DNA of 64,000 nucleotides, from the NCBI GenBank assembly GCA_009760855.2, contig WPIO01000070.1:169001-233000 (forward strand), read 5' to 3'. The notes under the pieces are model-generated. The model was not told the DNA's origin, did no database searches, and saw only the letters and a list, made by a program, of their open reading frames with translations. The translations under genes and the position numbers were made by a program. The DNA is from Cristatella mucedo (Eukaryota > Bryozoa > Phylactolaemata > Cristatellidae). Positions 16,463 through 37,989 of this stretch are shown one piece after another. Every line of letters starts with the position of its first letter. The stretch's first letter is position 1.

Positions 16463-17990
16463 CTACGAGAAAACAGCAAAAACTTTAAAATGAACATCAA
16501 ATTGAGCTTAAGCAGCTCTTAGGTTTCCTCCTCGTCTTACTATTGCAACTTTAGGACTCGCCGTAAACCTTTTGACGCAGCCTAGTTTGTCTTCCATTGT
16601 CTTTTTTATCAGTTGCGTAATTCTCACTGAAGGTTTTGGCATCAGTGAGGTAACGTAATAATGGTGTATCGTCATTGATCTTAGTGCTATCAATTGTGGC
16701 AAATTGCTTGTCATATCATTCTAGGAAGTGTCTTGAGTCGGTAAGCTTATTACAAACATCATAGAAGGCAATTAACCAGCATTCTTTTTAAGTGTATATA
16801 TTTATTTATCGTTTAAAGACTTACGTTTACATTACAGGCATCCAGCAACTCAACATTTTTGTAAAGCAGAGGTTACCTCTTGTAATTAATCCAGTCCTTC
16901 ATACCAAAGCTGCGGTTTCGTAATGGGTGACAAGATTTCTAGTCTCGAATCACACAAGATTCTGTCACAAGAAATCTTCTTCGATAGAATGAAGGCCTGG
17001 AATAAAGACAAGGCCTGACTCACATTGTCAAGCAACTTGAGTTAAAAAAGACGTTAGAAATTCTGGAAAAGCGCTTTGATCCATTAGATACCTGTGATCT
17101 GACAAATATTTTAGGGAATCAGTACAAATTTAAAAGAAATTCTCCATGAAGCGAGAATGAAGAAATACGTAACATAGAACGTTACGGAGTGGACTCGGTT
17201 GGAAAATGGAAAAATGCATACCATGTGAATGAATACTTTAAAAAGTCGCTATTGCATTGCCTGAAATAGAATTGCTTTACAAATTAAAATATAGTCTCAA
17301 TAAAATCAATTGTTTACTATTAATTTAGGTCTGGATTCTTGTCTTTCACATCAAAAGTTTGATCCATACTATGTGCAAAGTAATGCGCTTGACCAATAAT
17401 TATTCGGTAACAAGCAAGGCCGTGGTCTGTCTCCTAATGCCTACTTTTCGTGATTAGATTTATCTTCGTGGCTAATTTTATAGACTCCCTGAAAAACGAC
17501 CCTATGAAGCTTCCCTTCAGTTCGCATTGTCTGCACTTTGATATTGCATCTGACATGAAAATAATTACAGTTTCTCAATTGTTGACACTGATAAACGTTA
17601 AGAGCAGTCACTTCAGAAAGCGTGTCAGTCAGAGTGTATCGCCTGTGTTGCATGAATGCACGATGAAGTTAGGCGTATTGTGACCTATAAAATAGCCCGT
17701 TTCTTTTTTATCTAAGAAAAAGAGAGACTAATCCTCGCACGCTCTATAAGCTATGGTATTTGAGGTCTAAAATAGCGTTCAATCTCTTCTGTCCGTGTGT
17801 ATTGGTGATAACGATGTTCAACATTGCACGTGATGATAAGAAATTAGCAAAATGGTTTCACTCAAATGCATTGAATGAGTCATACATATGAGCATTAGAC
17901 GCTTGATGTATGGGGCAGCATTTTAAAATAATTTTACAGATTCTGAAATTAGACGCTATAATGATAAAAATTGAACTGCATGCTAAAGAT
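16463..17990. other. Low-content region with weak exon candidates
   Basis: Besides the 16.54-16.64 kb stretch, two small frames look coding: 17006-17149 on plus (LELKKTLEILEKRFDPLDTC) and about 17450-17560 on minus, after the acceptor-like tttcatgtcag. Neither has a confirmed partner exon. Confidence 0.25.
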
Positions 17991-18420
17991 ATTGTAGCGC
18001 CAGTTTGTTTCGACTTAAATGGTTTAGCTATAACATCATACAAACCTCGAATCCTTTGGGGACAGTGCCTGTAGTTCCTGTGCTTCCACAGCCTCATACT
18101 CAGTCTAAAATGATGTCATGATGCATCTTAACACGACGTCGTTTAAGAAAGAAGCTTAAACAAATCTTTTTATCATAAAGTTTAGTGTGTCCGTGTGATA
18201 TATCCTTTGTATACCTATGCGTTGTGACACAGTGTCTGCTGCAATTAACCATACTATAATGCATAACCTGTGCACGTACATCTAAAAATGTCATATTTGA
18301 TAAAATTGCATGAGTTTTTACTAATCTTTAGCTCATGCTTTATTTACAGCATCTATAAAGGCATAGAGAAATATTCAAGCCTTTGAGGGTGCAGTGCAAA
18401 TGCAGTATTACTATAAATAC
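17990..18420 (+). mobile_element. LINE family A, diverged 3' end
   Basis: Ordered matches: tacaaacctcgaatcctttgggga, then atgcgttgtgacacagtgtc, then a damaged terminal block gcatctataaaggcatagag. Confidence 0.5.
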
Positions 18421-18739
18421 ATAAACACATAGGCGGAATGGCTGTGTTTCGTTAGCCTTCTAAAATATTTTGAAGTGTAAACGACGATATAAGCGGAAGG
18501 ACAGGGACATGTGAAGGCCTTTTGATGATTAAATCAATCGGTTTTTATGACTGTCTCTGACTGGAACTGTAATCGCCAAAAAAGGGTAGTGGTTCAACCA
18601 TGCTTATGCCAACACTGATTTGCTGTAATTGACAAGGGAAGTGTTTGGCATTTGATATGCCTTTGCGATAGATAAATAAAATATTCTTTTATGGGATAAT
18701 AATTCCATTGAACTTCATAAAGTGAAAACTCATACTTAC

Positions 18740-18826
18740 GTAAATGTAAAATATGCTTTGTGTAATTATATCCAACTAAAACGAGAGAAATAACTAAAGG
18801 TACCAATTTAGTTTCCAACTTATTTT
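18740..18826 (-). CDS. Possible membrane-spanning exon of the receptor-like gene
   Basis: An 87-nt minus-strand exon candidate lies between the acceptor gagctgcaag and a perfect donor gtaagtatg. It encodes 28 residues with a hydrophobic run (KLVPLVISLVLVGYNY) followed by basic and aromatic residues, as expected for a membrane segment and juxtamembrane start. It reads phase 1 to phase 1. The link to the upstream ectodomain exons is inference from strand, order and content. Confidence 0.3.
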
Positions 18827-19719
18827 CTTGCAGCTCAAATAACATGCATGCGTACTTTGTACGAGTAAGAGAACATTATAATTTTATAGATTTTGAATGA
18901 AATTGCCTAGAACTGTAAAATATTCCTCTTAAGGCTTTTGTGCTGTCAAGTGAAACTGGAATGACATACTAATTTCTTTTTACAAATTATTATCACAAGA
19001 CAAAAACCTGACAATGAAATCTCGAACAACAAAAATACAGTCTTAAAGAGATAAAACTCAAGATTTTTCTAGGAAAGTCAAGTCCTAATTTTAATGATCC
19101 CAGCCTTAAGCTGATCTACAGTGGTTGTCTAGCAATATTTAACGACGATTAATTTTTAAAGTTTTGCAAGTTGAGCTTCAATAAAAGATATCACCGAATC
19201 ACGTTGTTGCCATTAATAAACTACTTTTTGAACCATTAGCCGTGTGTATAATCGCTTCATCTTTGCTCTTTACCTCATAATCCTTGCAGTGTTATAGGCG
19301 ATTGCTCTTCGAGCTACTTTTTCAGCAAGCACTCCTCAGAGGCGGCATGGCTTCTGGTGCAAAAGGCCGCTTGTATCTGACTTATCTCAAATATGTCTGC
19401 TTGTTTTCCTTGATATTTTGGCAGCCTTTGATATTACGGATCAAAGTTCCTTCTTAATTGCTGCTGGTCAAGCCTGGGTATGTCTGTAATTGTAATGTAA
19501 CTGTAAAGATCCTATAATATATAACGTAATAGATCCTACATAATTGTAATGTAACGGTAAAGGTCCTAGTGACATCTAGATTTGAAAAAATCATCAGAAA
19601 TCAAATGAATGAAAAACCGCTTAATAGGGACCAAAATTTAATAAATGTTACTCAAAAATCAGCTCTGCATATGTTTAGTCGCGTCCGAACAATACTCAAG
19701 TGTCTTTTTTCAATCTGAC

Positions 19720-20060
19720 ATTTAACTCGATGACCATATCACCTCCACATGCAGAAGCTATCGTCTTTAAGACGTGCAGTATTGCTGAAATTCGGGAGTG
19801 CTTAGACAGGGTACTACGTCCTAATTCGTCGATACTTCAATGAATTCCAGTCTCAACTTTTGCCGCTCGCTGCTAGTTGGTCACCCGACCTCTACAAAAA
19901 GGGGCTTACAGTTTGGTGCAGAACTCTGCAGTCTGGCTTCCCTGTCATGATAATTACAGCAGGCAACTCTTTTCCGAAATGCACTGACTCTAAATCGAGC
20001 AGCACGCCGGCTTCAAGGTTCTGTCATTCATTTCTGTGTCCCTTCATTTTCTGACCCCAT
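19720..20060 (+). mobile_element. LINE family A, diverged fragment
   Basis: It shows the RT stretch cgatgaccatatcacctcca, then gtttggtgcagaactctgcag, then aaggttctgtcattcatttc, with many frame breaks. Confidence 0.55.
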
Positions 20061-20779
20061 CCTGTCTATCAGAACGGCTTCCATACAAGGTCATTCCTAC
20101 GACGCACTTTTCTGATTGAACTAGTTGCATTACTTATCGGAGAAACCTCGAAATCTTTGCTGACTCTGCCTTTACTATGTATAATATTAATGTCTCAAAC
20201 TCTCGTCTGCGACTGGCTTTACTCCTTCCTTAGACTTAAAATAACCTAAATAGAAGTTAGGGAAATGTCCAGCCAAGCAATTACAGGATCCCCGTCATTA
20301 TCCTGTGTGCTCACGTATGGTGACTTTGAGCATTTCGTCAGTAAACACGTGCCTATGTTAACAATGGTTATGTTATTTAAACCATTTTAGGCTTATGGAC
20401 ACATTGCATACTAACACTAACCATTTTATCGTGCTACTTTTACATCATACATAAAGTGCCTGAAAAGTGATTAAATTTGATGAGGGCGTTATCTATACAC
20501 ATTAAAATTATAATTATTCTGCAGACGAATCTCTATTTCTAAGAAACGGACTACGATGTTAGTGTCTAAAAAGGCTGCGTCTTAAACTGTTAATTTCAAA
20601 ATAATCGATAATGCAGCCTCGGGAGAAACTAATCTGTGATAATCGCTGACAGAAAATTACAGCGGAATAAAATCTATTCCGAAGGTATACCCTTTAACTG
20701 ATAATGCCTGAACTCTCACCCCCCCTGGTTTCTCTCAAAACCTCAAATGTGTAAGGTAGCTCGCATTCAGCACTCCTGG

Positions 20780-21440
20780 AATGTGCAATCAGGCACTTAC
20801 AGCTGGTGCAAAACTCTGCAGTAAGGTTTGTCAGTCGTAAGTGGCGCAGTTGCCACATTATACCACTTCTCGCCGACCTACACTGGCTACCAGTCAAGCA
20901 ATGCATCGACTTCAAGGTTCTGTCGCTTACTTTTAGGTTCCTTCCTTCTTTGGCTCTAGCCTATCTGTTGGATCGACTTTCCCTCTGGGCCAAGCATCGA
21001 AATATCCGCTTTCTGAAACTAACTGCTTATCAATCCATCATACAAACCTCAAATTCTTTGGAGATGGTCCATTTAGTTCGTGTGCTCCCAAAGCCTGGAA
21101 GTCACTTCCGACTTGCATCACACGAAGTCCCCTGACTTGACCACATTGAAATTGAAATTGAAATTAAAAGCACACCTATTTATGACAGCATTTAGTAGTT
21201 TCCTGTGATACCTCCTTTATGGGCTTATGCGTGATGACACTATTGCATGCTGACACAAACCATACTTGCATGCTGGCCCAGTGCATGTCACCCCTAACCA
21301 TGTTATTCATGTTGCTTATCAAGCATGACACTACTCAGCATTCGATCGCGTTTCCTTTGCAGCAAGTGTAAAGCACCTAGAAAGAGATTGAGTTCTCTGA
21401 GGACGTTTTTATCGAGCGTATTATAAATATATATAATAAT
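20780..21440 (+). mobile_element. LINE family A, 5'-truncated copy
   Basis: The RT C-terminus is readable (MQNSAVRFVSRKWRSCHIIP, LLADLHWLPVKQCIDFKVLS) with a frame break before the end. A 3' UTR and terminal stem-loop block follow at about 21370-21420, with an ATTATAA tail. Confidence 0.85.
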
Positions 21441-21570
21441 TTTATTTGCATAGCGCCCCAAGATAACTTAATATTTATTTAGGTGCTTTAAAAATGCCTC
21501 GGGGCTCGAGCCCACGACCTCAGCCAGACCTTTGTTGGTGCAACCACGTTAACCGCTGGAACAATCGAGG
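21440..21570 (-). mobile_element. SINE-2 copy
   Basis: In reverse it gives the tail (gcgccccaagataacttaat) and the tRNA-like B box (ggggctcgagcccacgac). It directly follows the LINE A copy end. Confidence 0.75.
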
Positions 21571-21732
21571 TATGCAATTATTTCTACAATTATATGTTAT
21601 TAGTAGTCGATGAAGTGAAAGCCTTAAAGAGGTAATAATTAATGCCTAAAATAAAAATCAAGAAAGTAATTTTTATATTTTTTCTTAATAGTAGTACTCA
21701 TTGTTTTCTTAGTAATGGAAATTTTCATTATC

Positions 21733-30508
<8,776 letters not shown>

Positions 30509-31239
30509 CTGTGTTAACAAGAACGAAGTAGACAAAGCCAAAATATGAGAAAAGCAAAAAATAGCCTGTTTACAAGCTGTGCCAGATATTTCGCTATTTT
30601 TGTAGCTACTGGTCACCTAGTTACGTGGTTCACGTGGGTGAGAAGTTGGTGGAAACTTACAGATAGAAGTAACTTTTTGATAATGACTACGTCGGCATGG
30701 TCATAACCCCAGGCTACTTGATTAAAATCTCTTCTAGTGGCAACGTGTAAAACTAAGCCTTGAAGGTCTGGCAGTCCTGACACGCACTAGACGAAGGCGA
30801 GACGTGCTTATGTGACTAAATAAACATTTCTAGTGAATATCGATTCGAAATATGAGCTGCTGAACCACCGAGGCACTGAATCCCTCGATGATGGTGTTTA
30901 TAGTCATTTAGTTTTTATTTTTATTGGCTTCGCCTCTACACTAAGCTCTGAAGTAAAATGTAGGTCATTGTAACAATGGCTGACGAACTTATCGGCTGGA
31001 GACGCCCAAATCTTACGCCTAGATTTAAAAAGAAGGCAGTGTTACATATATACGTCGAAGCCAATGTCGACTACTATTGAGAAGCATCCAGATTAAGAGT
31101 TGGTCCGAACACTTCGAAAATCGGATGGTGCGGGTGCACAGAACGCATAAAAATGTAGGCTTTATATTGGATACATAATGCAGAGAGCTTGCTATGCCTT
31201 TGCCTGGTAAAACACCCTATATCTAAACTAGATCATTAC

Positions 31240-31600
31240 AAACTTGGTTCCAATTTTCGGCATACCTTTTGGTATTCCGCTTAATAAATTCTCTGCGACT
31301 GCATAAACTTTACTCCGATGTGCCGCTAAAAAAAGGAAACTCAAGCTATAACTGTCTCACTAGAATGCTGGCAGGGTTGCTGATATGGCTCTTAAACCGG
31401 CGGCGGGCTACTACCACTAGGTGTTTGCTACATATACTGTTATATCTTTTGAATCTAGTTGCAATCGGATTTTTCCTACCCCCTACTCTACACTCGTGAT
31501 GTGCCTGGTGCACTTTCGGTGTCTTGCCACTAAATTTTAAGTCTGTTTCTTTCTTAACAGTCTGAATGAATTGCAAACAGTCTCAAACCCTAGTCGTGGA
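31240..31600. other. Two overlapping frames, coding uncertain
   Basis: Both strands are open for 76 codons. The minus frame (KFSGKTPKVHQAHHECRVGG, then a basic C-terminus) has a donor-like gggg|gtagga and could be an upstream exon of the receptor-like gene. I see no homology and cannot choose a strand. Confidence 0.2.
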
Positions 31601-31917
31601 ACTCATATGGGGACCACTGTCAAGGTCTGAAAATCCTAAGAGATTTCTCGCATACGAACATAATTTGGCGACATATGGCTCACTCAGATTAGTGATCCCA
31701 TCATCTCTGTTTTGATATTGTGATTCATTCAATGCTTATCGTGGCCTGGGGTTTTCTTTTCTTTTCTTCAATTGGCTTCCTGTTTACGTCGTTAAGTTTT
31801 GAAGCATATTAGATGCCAGTCAAAAGCAAGCCAAAAGCGAAGCTCTGCTTAAGTATTATCGCTATAAGTTCAATTACTTAGTGCGCTAATTTGACTCATA
31901 AATGTCTCACCTTTTTG

Positions 31918-32035
31918 ATCAATTCCCTAGAGATTCTCGTAAATTCCCTAGAGATTCTCGTAAATTCCCTAGAGATTCTCGTAAAATCCCTAGAGATTCT
32001 CGTAAATTCCCTAGAGATTCTCGTAAAATCCGGCA
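31918..32035. repeat. 21-bp tandem repeat, five units
   Basis: The unit ttccctagagattctcgtaaa is repeated five times with single-base changes (aatccc for attccc in two). Each unit holds the small palindrome gagattctc. Because 21 is a multiple of 3, all frames give exact 7-residue repeats, but no gene is supported. Confidence 0.95.
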
Positions 32036-32324
32036 GACAATTTACCAGTTGGGCGTCACGAGTATCCCTCGCGGTTTATTTGCGGTTCCGTATGTCTACC
32101 AAACCTGTTTTAAAAATAGTGCAGACGAACGCTAGAGCGTTGAAATTTTCTAATGGATAAATTCGGCTGTGGTTTTACATGTTCATCCATTTTGCAGTCG
32201 CTTCTTACCGACGTTTGGAGAGTTTTACCCAAATTTACATTCGATTATAAGAGCACTCGTGAGCCTGTGATATCAATTGTACGGTTCTATTAGAACAATC
32301 TGCTCCGGTAATCATTGATATATA

Positions 32325-32820
32325 TATATACAGAGCAAAGTTCTTACGCTGACACACAAGGCCCGCCACGGCTTGGCTCCTTCGTACCTAGCTGAACTGC
32401 TGCATCAGTTTCAGCCTGTTCGCGCCCTCAGGTCCTGTGTGGACAATAAATTAGCTGTCCCATTCCTCCGCTTAAAGACAGTTGGCGACAGAAGCTTTAG
32501 CTCTGCAGGTCCTAGACTGTGGAACTCGCTTCCACAATTCTTACGCAACGACATCTACTCTCCAACTGCCGACTATGGCACATCTTTTTCAGCGGTCCTG
32601 AACTGCTACTTCTATGCTACTCACTACCTCAACTGCTCTCCTAACTCTTCTATGCTTCCCACTTTCTCTTTGTTGCGTGAGACGAAGTCTGTTGGCTACC
32701 GAATGCGTACAGAAAGCCGCTTAGGCTGTGAGTGCGCTAAACAAAACTCTCCTGCGTAACACCCACATGGTCTTTATGACTTTGTGGAGTTACTGACGGA
32801 GATACATTACATTACATTAC
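32325..32820 (+). mobile_element. LINE family B, well preserved 3' end
   Basis: An open frame of 128 codons (MAPSYLAELLHQFQPVRALR, RSFSSAGPRLWNSLPQFL, DYGTSFSAVLNCYFYATHYL) runs to its stop. The 3' UTR ends in (acatt)n at 32805-32820. This copy defines the family B end. Confidence 0.88.
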
Positions 32821-33184
32821 ATGGCAGAGAAAAATTTGTTAAGCGTTCGAAATTTTGATATTGCCTTTCAAAACAGCATTTATAAGCCATACTCGTTCCC
32901 CAGCTTTTGTAGCAAGAATTCTATTGGATCTATACGTGATAACTCGGGTATATCTGCCATGGTTGCAGGAAAGAATTCTGTAAGCTGGTTTTGTCTACGC
33001 AGGCCTACTAAAAGCTGTTTTTATTTGGCTGCCGGAGCTGGTAGTCTATATACCAAAGCTTCATTGATGGACAGAAAAGTTAAGACTTCGTGTTTCCAAA
33101 TCTGATTGAGTAACAAGAGATATACTGGCCATTACATAGTGGAAAGCAGAAATCTTCATAGTAAAGCAATAAAAGCCATTTTTG

Positions 33185-33480
33185 AGATGCATTACCACCT
33201 AGCTCCACTGCTCTACCAGTTTCAGCCTCCTCATCTTCTCGGTAAGCTTGTAACTAAAATATAGCTTTTAATTCTTTCTCTTAGGTGTCGTTGCATGCAG
33301 AAACTTTAGCTTGGCTGGTTGGAAGTGTCAAACGATTTCTACCGCTACTAAGGCACTATTTATTTATTTTTATATTTTTGGCTGCTATCGCTCAATTTTC
33401 TCATGTTGCAGTGATTTTTTCTCAACGATACTGACCTCCGCTATGCTTCTCAAGCTCTATTTACTGTGTAAGCGCAAATC
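33185..33480 (+). mobile_element. LINE family B, decayed fragment
   Basis: Weak ordered matches: cacctagctccactgctcta, ccagtttcagcctcctc, and gcagaaactttagc. Confidence 0.5.
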
Positions 33481-34348
33481 GGTCAACTGTGCTGTTAATA
33501 ATTATAGTTTCAACAGTTTTGTAATGGGCATTTAGGGAACGCTACTGTGTATGCATCGCAAGCAATGCATGAGTGTTACAGTGGGATTTATAATCTCTAG
33601 AGACCTTATAGCATAAACTGTAATATTTATTAAATTCAAATCTTGCAATTATGTGACTCATGCTCCTTCCGGAATAACCGCTATTCAATTCAAGCCATTT
33701 GCAATTACACGTACGATAAATTACGTTTGTATCTGAAATATAATAAGTTCAATAACAGCAACTCTACTCGTTAGTTATAGGAAGAAAAGAGAGGTATAGA
33801 ATAAATTTATGGGAATGGCAGAATTCGAACAAGCCCCATGTCGTCTACACTTTGGCAGCGTTTCGCTGCTTCGGCATTCGAACTGCATCCCCGAACTGGG
33901 TAGTAATACGGTTTACAAACGCCTGCTATGTCATTAGTTCGCTTATCTTTTAACGCTTTGGGTAAATGATTGCTGCCGCTGCCATTACCCATCAACTCTT
34001 CTCGGTGAGCCAGATTCCTTTTGAAACGTATCACGTCCACTGCATGTGCGCGTACTGCAGAAGCCTAGCTGAACATTACATTTAAAGCTATTAATAGTTA
34101 TTATTAACGATAACGATTTAGGACCATCCCCAGATCTTCCAAAGGCGTTGAAAGTAGCTCGTGAATTCTAAGCGAAAGCTATTTTGTGGTAAGTAAGCCC
34201 CCGTGCAATCCTAAATGAAGGAAAAAATACAGCTGAACGAGAATATTTTATGCAAAAGGTATTTTAGTGGTTCAATTTGCCCATAGCGTTGTTAACAGCA
34301 ATAAGAGGTGATGTGTTTGTCTGGGCGTAATATGTTCGATTATTTTAG

Positions 34349-34389
34349 GCGAAGATCGGCAACGCTTCGAGAAAACTTCAACGTGACTG
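34349..34389 (+). CDS. Candidate 41-nt microexon
   Basis: The sequence between tattttag and gtaagt encodes RRSATLRENFNVT in its only fully plausible frame. Splice sites are strong at both ends. No flanking exons could be joined with confidence; a stretch near 34128-34180 after gatttag (PSPDLPKALKVAREF) is a possible neighbour. Confidence 0.25.
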
Positions 34390-34764
34390 GTAAGTTGGTA
34401 TTTTAATTAACAGCTTTACAAAATAAGGTATGCTAACCACCAATTATTTTAAGTTTTTCCAAAATTATTCCTAAGCATTTTGGAAATCTGAATATTCACA
34501 CTGCACTAATCTCTCTAAATATAGCCTCGGTAAATTTGAAGCAAATCTGAGGATTCTAATATTCCACAGTTTCCACTAGTTGGTAGTCTTCTTGAGGTAA
34601 ACATATTCACAAAACATCTTGCTTGTTAAGGGAATTGTTTTTAAGCAGTCCACTCAGCGGTACATATCTTATGTGCTGGTTTTTCCTGAGGTTTTACAAG
34701 TAACTTCAACGAAGAACACGGGTGCTGGTCCGCTGCCAGGTAGTTTACTTTCAGCGCGGGCTAA

Positions 34765-34950
34765 AAATAAAAATAAATAAATCCTATCTGATTTAAAAGC
34801 CTCTTTTTGTATAGCGACAGAAGAGCCTTTACGGCTTCGCCACCGCTTGTGGTGGCGATAAAGGATCGCCCACCACAGGAATCGAACCCACGACCTCGGG
34901 ACCGAGGTCGTGAAAAGCAACCGCCTTACCTAGTGTGCCATCACGGCTTA
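34765..34950 (-). mobile_element. SINE-1, near full length
   Basis: In reverse it has the complete head (taagccgtgatggcacac, aaggcggttgct), a B box with gggttcgattcc, the internal stem and the tail, then (ATTT)n. Both Pol III boxes are intact. Confidence 0.88.
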
Positions 34951-36237
34951 CCGATATACGTTCTGCCTCCTATTTCCACTGCAACACTTGTCTCATTTAA
35001 AAAGAAGAAAATGCTTTATTGCATTAAGTATATTGGTTATTCACGAGGCAATGTGCAGTTCCTCATAATTGTCTCAAGTAATGGCTTTAGAGCTTTATGC
35101 AGCCTACGAGGTTCAACGTAAAACGGAAAACTTAAAACGGCAAGGCAAACTAGCAGTATATATTTGTTAGTTACGGCCAAGCTGATTAGCAGAATTCAAC
35201 TAATTTGAATTGGTGTCAAAATTATATGTTTAAAAAAGAAAATGGTTCTACAAGATTACACGGAGAGGCGTCAGTATTTTTTGTCAGCATATGAATGGTA
35301 CTCGTCATTTTTTTCAATGTATTTTAGCCTGGTTGGGAATTATGAATAGGTTTATTAACGATTTCATGGATCTTGCGGCATAAGAACGGCATGTACCTAC
35401 AGTAAATTTCAGGAAAAAAACGTCATTGCTACCAAGATTCAGAAAATTATCCAGACCGCGCACATTACTGTTGCATCAGAGGTGTGAGGGTTTTCTTGAA
35501 AAGCGAAGCAACTGAAGTGAATCAACCAGTGAATCGTTCTGAATGAACGACGGTCAAACTATGAGTATGTACGGCAGCGACTCTTGAAGTGTACAAATGG
35601 GACGCCTGATAAAGTACACACGACTACTGCTTTGCCCGTCATGTGTTCGTAAACGCCATTGGCCATATTTGTCATGAAAACTATGTGGCAGCAATTGAGT
35701 ACTTACCCACTAGATCTCAAGCCAATCCTAATAAAGTCTTTATTATAAAAACGTGAGCTTTTGAGCTAGGTGGATCTCAGTCCTTTGCAACGCGGAAATA
35801 CATAACCGTCCAAGTCGCCAATGTCTGTTCACTGGATACTACTTGACAACATCCTTTGATTTTAGCAATCTTCAACGACCGTGGATATCAATTTCGTTTT
35901 CTTCTACATTTTTTATCTTATCGCTATTTTATCTTATCCTAGCTTCACAATCCACCTCCATCTACTCTGTGTATTTACAGTAAAATCTATAAACGGCTAG
36001 CTGTTATAAGTGCCGTATTTTCTTTGGTGACTTAAAACCTGTCCCTTTTCAATTGACCAAACATCGTCATTTAGCATAATATCAAATAATTTAATTTAAT
36101 ATTTTTTCTAGATGTTCCACAGTGAACCCATATGGTAACCGTTTTATTAAATAGGACTACACTTAGACCACATTAAATCTCATTCAGGCCTTTCCCTTTC
36201 CCTTCCAGCAAAAACCATTACTTCCTCCTGCGACACA

Positions 36238-36685
36238 TAATAATAATAATAAAAATAATAATGCACTTAATAAAGCGCCCTCAGAGAACTCAATCTCTTC
36301 CTAGGCGCTTTACATTTTCTGCAAAGGAAACTTGATTGATTGGTGAGTAATATCATGCTTGATAAACAAACAAATGAATAACATGGTTAGGGGTGACATG
36401 CACAGGGTCAGCATGCAAATGTGGTTAGTGGCAGCATGCACAGTGTCAGCAAGCATAAGCACATCAAGGACGAATCACAGGGACCCACTAAATGCTGTCC
36501 TAAATAGGTGTGTTTTTAAGTTCCTTTTAAATGTGGTCAGGTCAGGAGATGTTCTGACGCAGGTCGGGAGGGAGTTCCAGGCTGTGGGAGCATACGAACT
36601 AAATGCACGGTCTCCAAAGGATTTGAGGTTTGTACGAGGTAGTGGTAAACGGTTGGATTCCAAAAAGCGGGTGGGACAATGCTTG
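36238..36685 (-). mobile_element. LINE family A, 5'-truncated copy
   Basis: From (ATT)n at 36238 through the terminal stem-loop (36271-36312) and 3' UTR to RT C-terminal sequence (TNLKSFGDRAFSSYAPTAWN). The ORF tail is intact over 62 codons. Confidence 0.9.
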
Positions 36686-36719
36686 CCCCTCCCTGCTGGA
36701 GGACCATATATCTAAATGT

Positions 36720-36916
36720 TCTTCCCCGAAACGCTCTGCACCCCTTGCTAAAACATCAGTCTAGGCCGCTTTTTGTGGTGGAATTGTCTAAATCATTTCG
36801 TTCGAATCGTTTCGAGTGGCTCTCGTTTCGCGAAGCTTCTCCGGAAAGCTGCCGCCGCGCAGTCGCAGAAGGAAGGAAGCTGAACATGTACCTCGTGCCG
36901 CCGCCCCATCGCTAAC

Positions 36917-36956
<40 letters not shown>

Positions 36957-37040
36957 GCCGCCGCGCCGCCGCGCCGCCGCGCCGCGGGTTCACGTCCCGT
37001 CCCAAGTAGGTCTCTTGGCGCGACCCTCCAGTTTAGGTAC
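36720..37040. other. GC-rich island with (CCG)n
   Basis: CpG-dense sequence surrounds about 70 bp of CCG triplets (36917-36985). It stands out against AT-rich flanks and could be a promoter or first exon, perhaps for the minus-strand receptor-like gene. No exon is proven. Confidence 0.4.
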
Positions 37041-37172
37041 TGCTAGAAACTTTGATTTTTAAATACGAAAATGTAATCCACTTTTATAGCAGCCCAACAG
37101 AACTTAACCTCCGTCCGTGTGCTTCACGCATGCCGCAGGGCTTGAACCCACGACCTCGGTCGTCAAAGGCGA

Positions 37173-37420
37173 GATGTATCTCCGTCAGTAACTCCAAAAA
37201 GTCATAAAGACCATGTGGGTGTTACGCAGGAGAGTTTTTTATAACGCACTCACAGCCTAAGCGGCTTTCGGTACGCATTCGGTAGCCAACAGACTTCGTC
37301 TCACGCAACAAAGAGAGAGAGGGAAGCATAGCAGAGTTAGGAGAGCAGTTGAGGTAGTGAGTAGCATAGAAGTAGCAGTTCAGGACCGCTGAAAAAAATG
37401 TGCCATAGTCGGCAGTTGGA
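37173..37420 (-). mobile_element. LINE family B 3' end
   Basis: Reverse-strand 3' UTR and ORF tail (gagatgtatctccgtcagta, then ccatgtgggtgttacgcagg, then gcattcggtagccaacagac). Confidence 0.8.
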
Positions 37421-37599
37421 CTTTCACCTGCGGGCCATACCTCGCCTTGGCAGGCAACTAAGTAGCGACATCATTCGGATACTAGCCGTAGAAAGGCGAC
37501 AAAGGATATTACCATTCAGCCAGCCAGCCAGCTCATCGTTTCTCTAGCACGTGAGCACAGCGAGGCCAGACGAGCGGTACGTATCGGGGGCCGCGACAG

Positions 37600-37755
37600 C
37601 CTAGGAGGTATGTTGATCGCTCTTCTACACCGAGGTCGCGAGTTCAAATCCTGCAGTGGGCGATCTTTTATTGCCAACTACAACCGGCAGCGACAGCCGT
37701 GTATGCTCTTCTGTCGCTATGCAAACGAGGCTACCAAATCAGCTAACGTTTTTTT
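37600..37755 (+). mobile_element. SINE-1, diverged copy
   Basis: It shows ccgaggtcgcgagttcaaatcc, gcagtgggcgatcttttat and gctatgcaaacgaggctac, with an altered internal stem. Confidence 0.65.
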
Positions 37756-37989
37756 GTTGAGCTTTTAGCACCCTTCCCCTCCCCTAATGAAGTCTGGCAG
37801 CACTTCCGGGGTATCTACCATAAACATTGCAGGTAGGGTCTCTCGGGCTCAACAATTTAGTAGATACAAGTACAGTCATCCCTCGCCAATTCGCGCTTTG
37901 ACTTTCGCGGCTTCACTCCAAAGCGGTTTTTTCAAATATATTCACTAAAAAATCGATCGAGATGGTGAATATTATACAGTACATATAGT

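Noticed and set aside
31918-32035. CRISPR-like array
   Set aside because: The 21-bp units are directly joined without spacers and the genome is eukaryotic.
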